This document shows, in pieces, positions 62,354 to 64,000 of a stretch of DNA of 64,000 nt; positions within the stretch are counted from its first letter, which is position 1, and the number at the start of each line of letters is the position of its first letter. Both the position numbers and the translations under genes were made by a program. The notes beneath the pieces are model-generated. The model was not told the origin of the DNA, searched no databases, and worked only from the letters and a program-made list of their open reading frames with translations. This DNA comes from BQJU01 sp965229635 (lineage in GTDB: Bacteria > Bacteroidota > Bacteroidia > Chitinophagales > Saprospiraceae): positions 6,882,001 through 6,946,000 of the forward strand of contig OZ245894.1 in the NCBI GenBank assembly GCA_965229635.1. The letters run 5' to 3'.

Positions 62354-62749
62354 CTAGTTATTCGGTGCTCCGTTATCAATCCAAAATTGAATTTTTTCAA
62401 TATCACAGCTCGATATTTTTTGCCCGCCGGGAGGCATGATGGCATAACCACCACTATGGTTAATCGACCCGATCAGGCTGCCATTATTGACATAAGGCAT
62501 GACACGATTGTAGGTGTCGAGAATGACATTTCCCTGGCGGTCGCTGGCATTGTGACAAGCACCATTGCACTGTAAGTTTAAAATAGTGGCAATATCCGTG
62601 GTATAGGAAACATCTGTAAAATCACAGGGATGGCCTTCCCCTTCTACAATGATATAATCATACAGGTCTTCTTTATTGTCATAATAACAGGAAGAGACCA
62701 ATGTGGTGAGGCCTAGGATGATCCCCAATAACCAATATTTTGTGTTCAT
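62354..62749 (-). CDS. Small lipoprotein with a CxxxCH haem-like motif
   Basis: 131 residues. Lipobox LTTLVSSC (Cys21). One haem-type motif reads CNGACH, with three residues between the cysteines rather than two, followed by YNRVMPYVNNGSLIGSINHSGGYAIMPPGG and IEKIQFWIDNGAPNN, the typical C-terminal half of this small cytochrome family. The MPPGG methionine could be the distal ligand. It is homologous to the second half of the next protein upstream. It is probably attached to a membrane and faces the periplasm. Confidence 0.82.
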   Translation of the reverse strand: MNTKYWLLGIILGLTTLVSSCYYDNKEDLYDYIIVEGEGHPCDFTDVSYTTDIATILNLQCNGACHNASDRQGNVILDTYNRVMPYVNNGSLIGSINHSGGYAIMPPGGQKISSCDIEKIQFWIDNGAPNN

Positions 62750-62760
62750 TGCTATTCGAT

Positions 62761-63501
62761 TTAATTGTCTTGAGCCCCCTCAATGATCCAATTTTGTATC
62801 TGCGCCCTCTGGCATTCGGTCAGCTGATTGCCGGAGGGTGGCATTGGTTGGTACCCCTGGTCGTGTTTGATGGTGCCCATCAGCAAGCCATTCACCGCAA
62901 AAGTGCGGATGTGCGCATAGTCACTCAGATTGACATCGCCTTGAGTGTTGGAAGGCTGATGACAGCCGTAACACTTGTTTTGAATCAAGGGCAAAATATT
63001 ATCAGCAAAAGAGGTTTCTTCGGAATTGCAGGGCATCCGGCAATCAGTGTCTTCGGCGCCCTGCAAAATCCAGTTGCGGATAATATTGATATCCGAAGCC
63101 GACAATGGTGACGCCGGGGGGGGCGGCATGAAGTCATCATCCCCCTGATTTTCGGTGATCGACCGGTAGATTTTGCTATTGTTTGGATTGCCCGGACGAA
63201 CGCGACTTCTCACCTGGCTATAACTTTCTAAGACAATACCCTCTCGGTGGCTTTGCGCATCATGACAACCACTGTACGCACAATTGGCTACCAGAATAGG
63301 CAATACCTGATCCTGGAAAGAAATGACATCGTTATCACAAGGATTCTCTTCGGTAATTGATACAAAATTAATTGTTCCTGTAGTATCGATATTGACGGGA
63401 CCGCCCACAATTTCGATGACAATCGGATCAGTTTTACAGGCGTTGATCGTCATCAAAAAGACCGCCAATGCCAGAAGCATAGGGAAGGGAGTTTTTTTCA
63501 T
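62761..63501 (-). CDS. Di-haem-type lipoprotein with CxxxxCH and CxxCH motifs
   Basis: 246 residues from MKKTPFPMLLALAVFLMTINAC (lipobox Cys); a longer frame from 63540 adds residues before the signal and is rejected. Two repeats of the same cytochrome-like module: the first has CAYSGCH (four residues between cysteines) and ends DFMPPPPASPLSASDINIIRNWILQGA, the second has CYGCH and ends PMPPSGNQLTECQRAQIQNWIIEGA. Internal duplication is clear. It sits 11 bases upstream of the CxxxCH lipoprotein gene and is probably an electron-transfer partner of the DUF5777 barrel. Confidence 0.85.
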   Translation of the reverse strand: MKKTPFPMLLALAVFLMTINACKTDPIVIEIVGGPVNIDTTGTINFVSITEENPCDNDVISFQDQVLPILVANCAYSGCHDAQSHREGIVLESYSQVRSRVRPGNPNNSKIYRSITENQGDDDFMPPPPASPLSASDINIIRNWILQGAEDTDCRMPCNSEETSFADNILPLIQNKCYGCHQPSNTQGDVNLSDYAHIRTFAVNGLLMGTIKHDQGYQPMPPSGNQLTECQRAQIQNWIIEGAQDN

Positions 63502-63517
63502 GTTAAATTGTTTAATA

Positions 63518-64000
63518 TTACTTTGCTTGTTGTTCCACAAACCTGCGCAGGTCTTCTACCTGCTGTTTGCTCATGCGCTCAGCGGGATAGTGTGGCATAT
63601 AAGGCCGGTGTCCCGGAATGGCGTAGGTTCCGTAAGGTATTATCTGGTATAGGGAAAAGTGAGAATTTCGGGGGATCATGCGTTTGATATCCCGAAAGCT
63701 CAATTTGGATTCGTCGAGTACATAATGAGATACACCCTCGTACTTGTGGCAATGTAGGCAGCTCAACTCGTAAATGTCCTTGCCCCGTGCCGGATTACCA
63801 GCATACCCTTCATAACCCTTTCTTTTATTGGGCGCGGAATCATAGAAGTGGGCCGGTGATTTCTGTAAATAAAAGGTCTTCAACCAGTAGATGAGTGTTT
63901 GTTGTTCTTTTGGATCATTTTTACCTTGATTCAGCTTTTCCAAATCTGCATCACTCAGTTGCAGGTCGTCCAAAGTAAACTGCAAACTCCAATAATAAGC
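63518..64000 (-). CDS. c-type cytochrome, C-terminal part (5' end outside window)
   Basis: At least 160 residues to the stop. The frame is open through base 64000 (AYYWSLQFTLDDL...), so the start lies beyond the window. One haem motif, CLHCH, is in a typical context (GNPARGKDIYELSCLHCHKYEGVS), and a probable Met ligand lies in RPYMPHYPAERMSKQQVEDLRRFV. It is the first gene of this operon seen here; the next gene starts 16 bases after its stop. It is probably one domain of a di-haem cytochrome. Confidence 0.85.
   Translation of the reverse strand, partial: AYYWSLQFTLDDLQLSDADLEKLNQGKNDPKEQQTLIYWLKTFYLQKSPAHFYDSAPNKRKGYEGYAGNPARGKDIYELSCLHCHKYEGVSHYVLDESKLSFRDIKRMIPRNSHFSLYQIIPYGTYAIPGHRPYMPHYPAERMSKQQVEDLRRFVEQQAK

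Overview
The window most likely comes from a Bacteroidota genome, probably of the Saprospiria/Lewinella type. This is inferred from several traits seen together: -7 boxes of the TAnnTTTG type with little Shine-Dalgarno signal, a PDZ protein ending in a type IX secretion (T9SS) sorting domain, PorT-like and DUF5777 beta-barrels, SpII lipoproteins, fasciclin, DUF3179, DUF502, GH57/DUF3536 and LmbE/PIG-L proteins. No tRNA, rRNA, CRISPR array, integrase or complete insertion sequence was seen.

Layout. 1-2.2 kb: 3'-truncated GH57/DUF3536 glycosidase. 2.6-5.1 kb: exported PIG-L deacetylase with a terminator, followed by a 133-bp inverted-repeat element. 5.4-7.5 kb: three tandem paralogous beta-barrel genes. 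7.7-9.6 kb: 43-residue membrane protein plus Na+/solute symporter. 9.7-13 kb: lipoprotein esterase, PDZ/T9SS protein and an unknown membrane protein. 13.4-16.6 kb: urocanase, whose last seven codons and terminator are tandemly duplicated, and a DUF3179 protein. 17-23 kb: UvrD/PcrA helicase, QueG, response regulator, GDSL esterase, double-FAS1 lipoprotein. 23-25 kb: Asp-box (BNR) repeat protein with a MoaD/ThiS-like ubiquitin-fold protein. 25-29 kb: PorT-like barrel, helical-repeat protein, GT39-type glycosyltransferase. 29-35.5 kb: RND tripartite efflux operon led by a GbsR/MarR regulator, with matching 22-bp operator-like dyads before the regulator and before tolC.

The most unusual part runs from 36 to 61.5 kb. 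On the minus strand a four-gene operon encodes a tyrosinase, a LodA-type quinoprotein oxidase, a small unknown protein and a LodB-type flavoprotein; a single-CxxCH protein diverges from it. After a nested palindrome, a plus-strand operon of about 17 kb has six tightly packed genes: a 1432-residue unknown protein, a 65-residue protein, a LamG/peptidase-S74 fibre-like protein, an endonuclease/exonuclease/phosphatase-fold enzyme with a large insertion, a 1489-residue DUF6603-like protein, and an 861-residue unknown protein. None has a visible signal peptide. This operon is the best candidate for an undescribed system: the fibre and nuclease-like members suggest a particle or effector assembly, but no tail tube, sheath or baseplate gene is recognisable, so function is open.

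The right edge (61.5-64 kb) is a minus-strand operon of c-type haem proteins and a DUF5777 barrel, truncated at its 5' end by the window.
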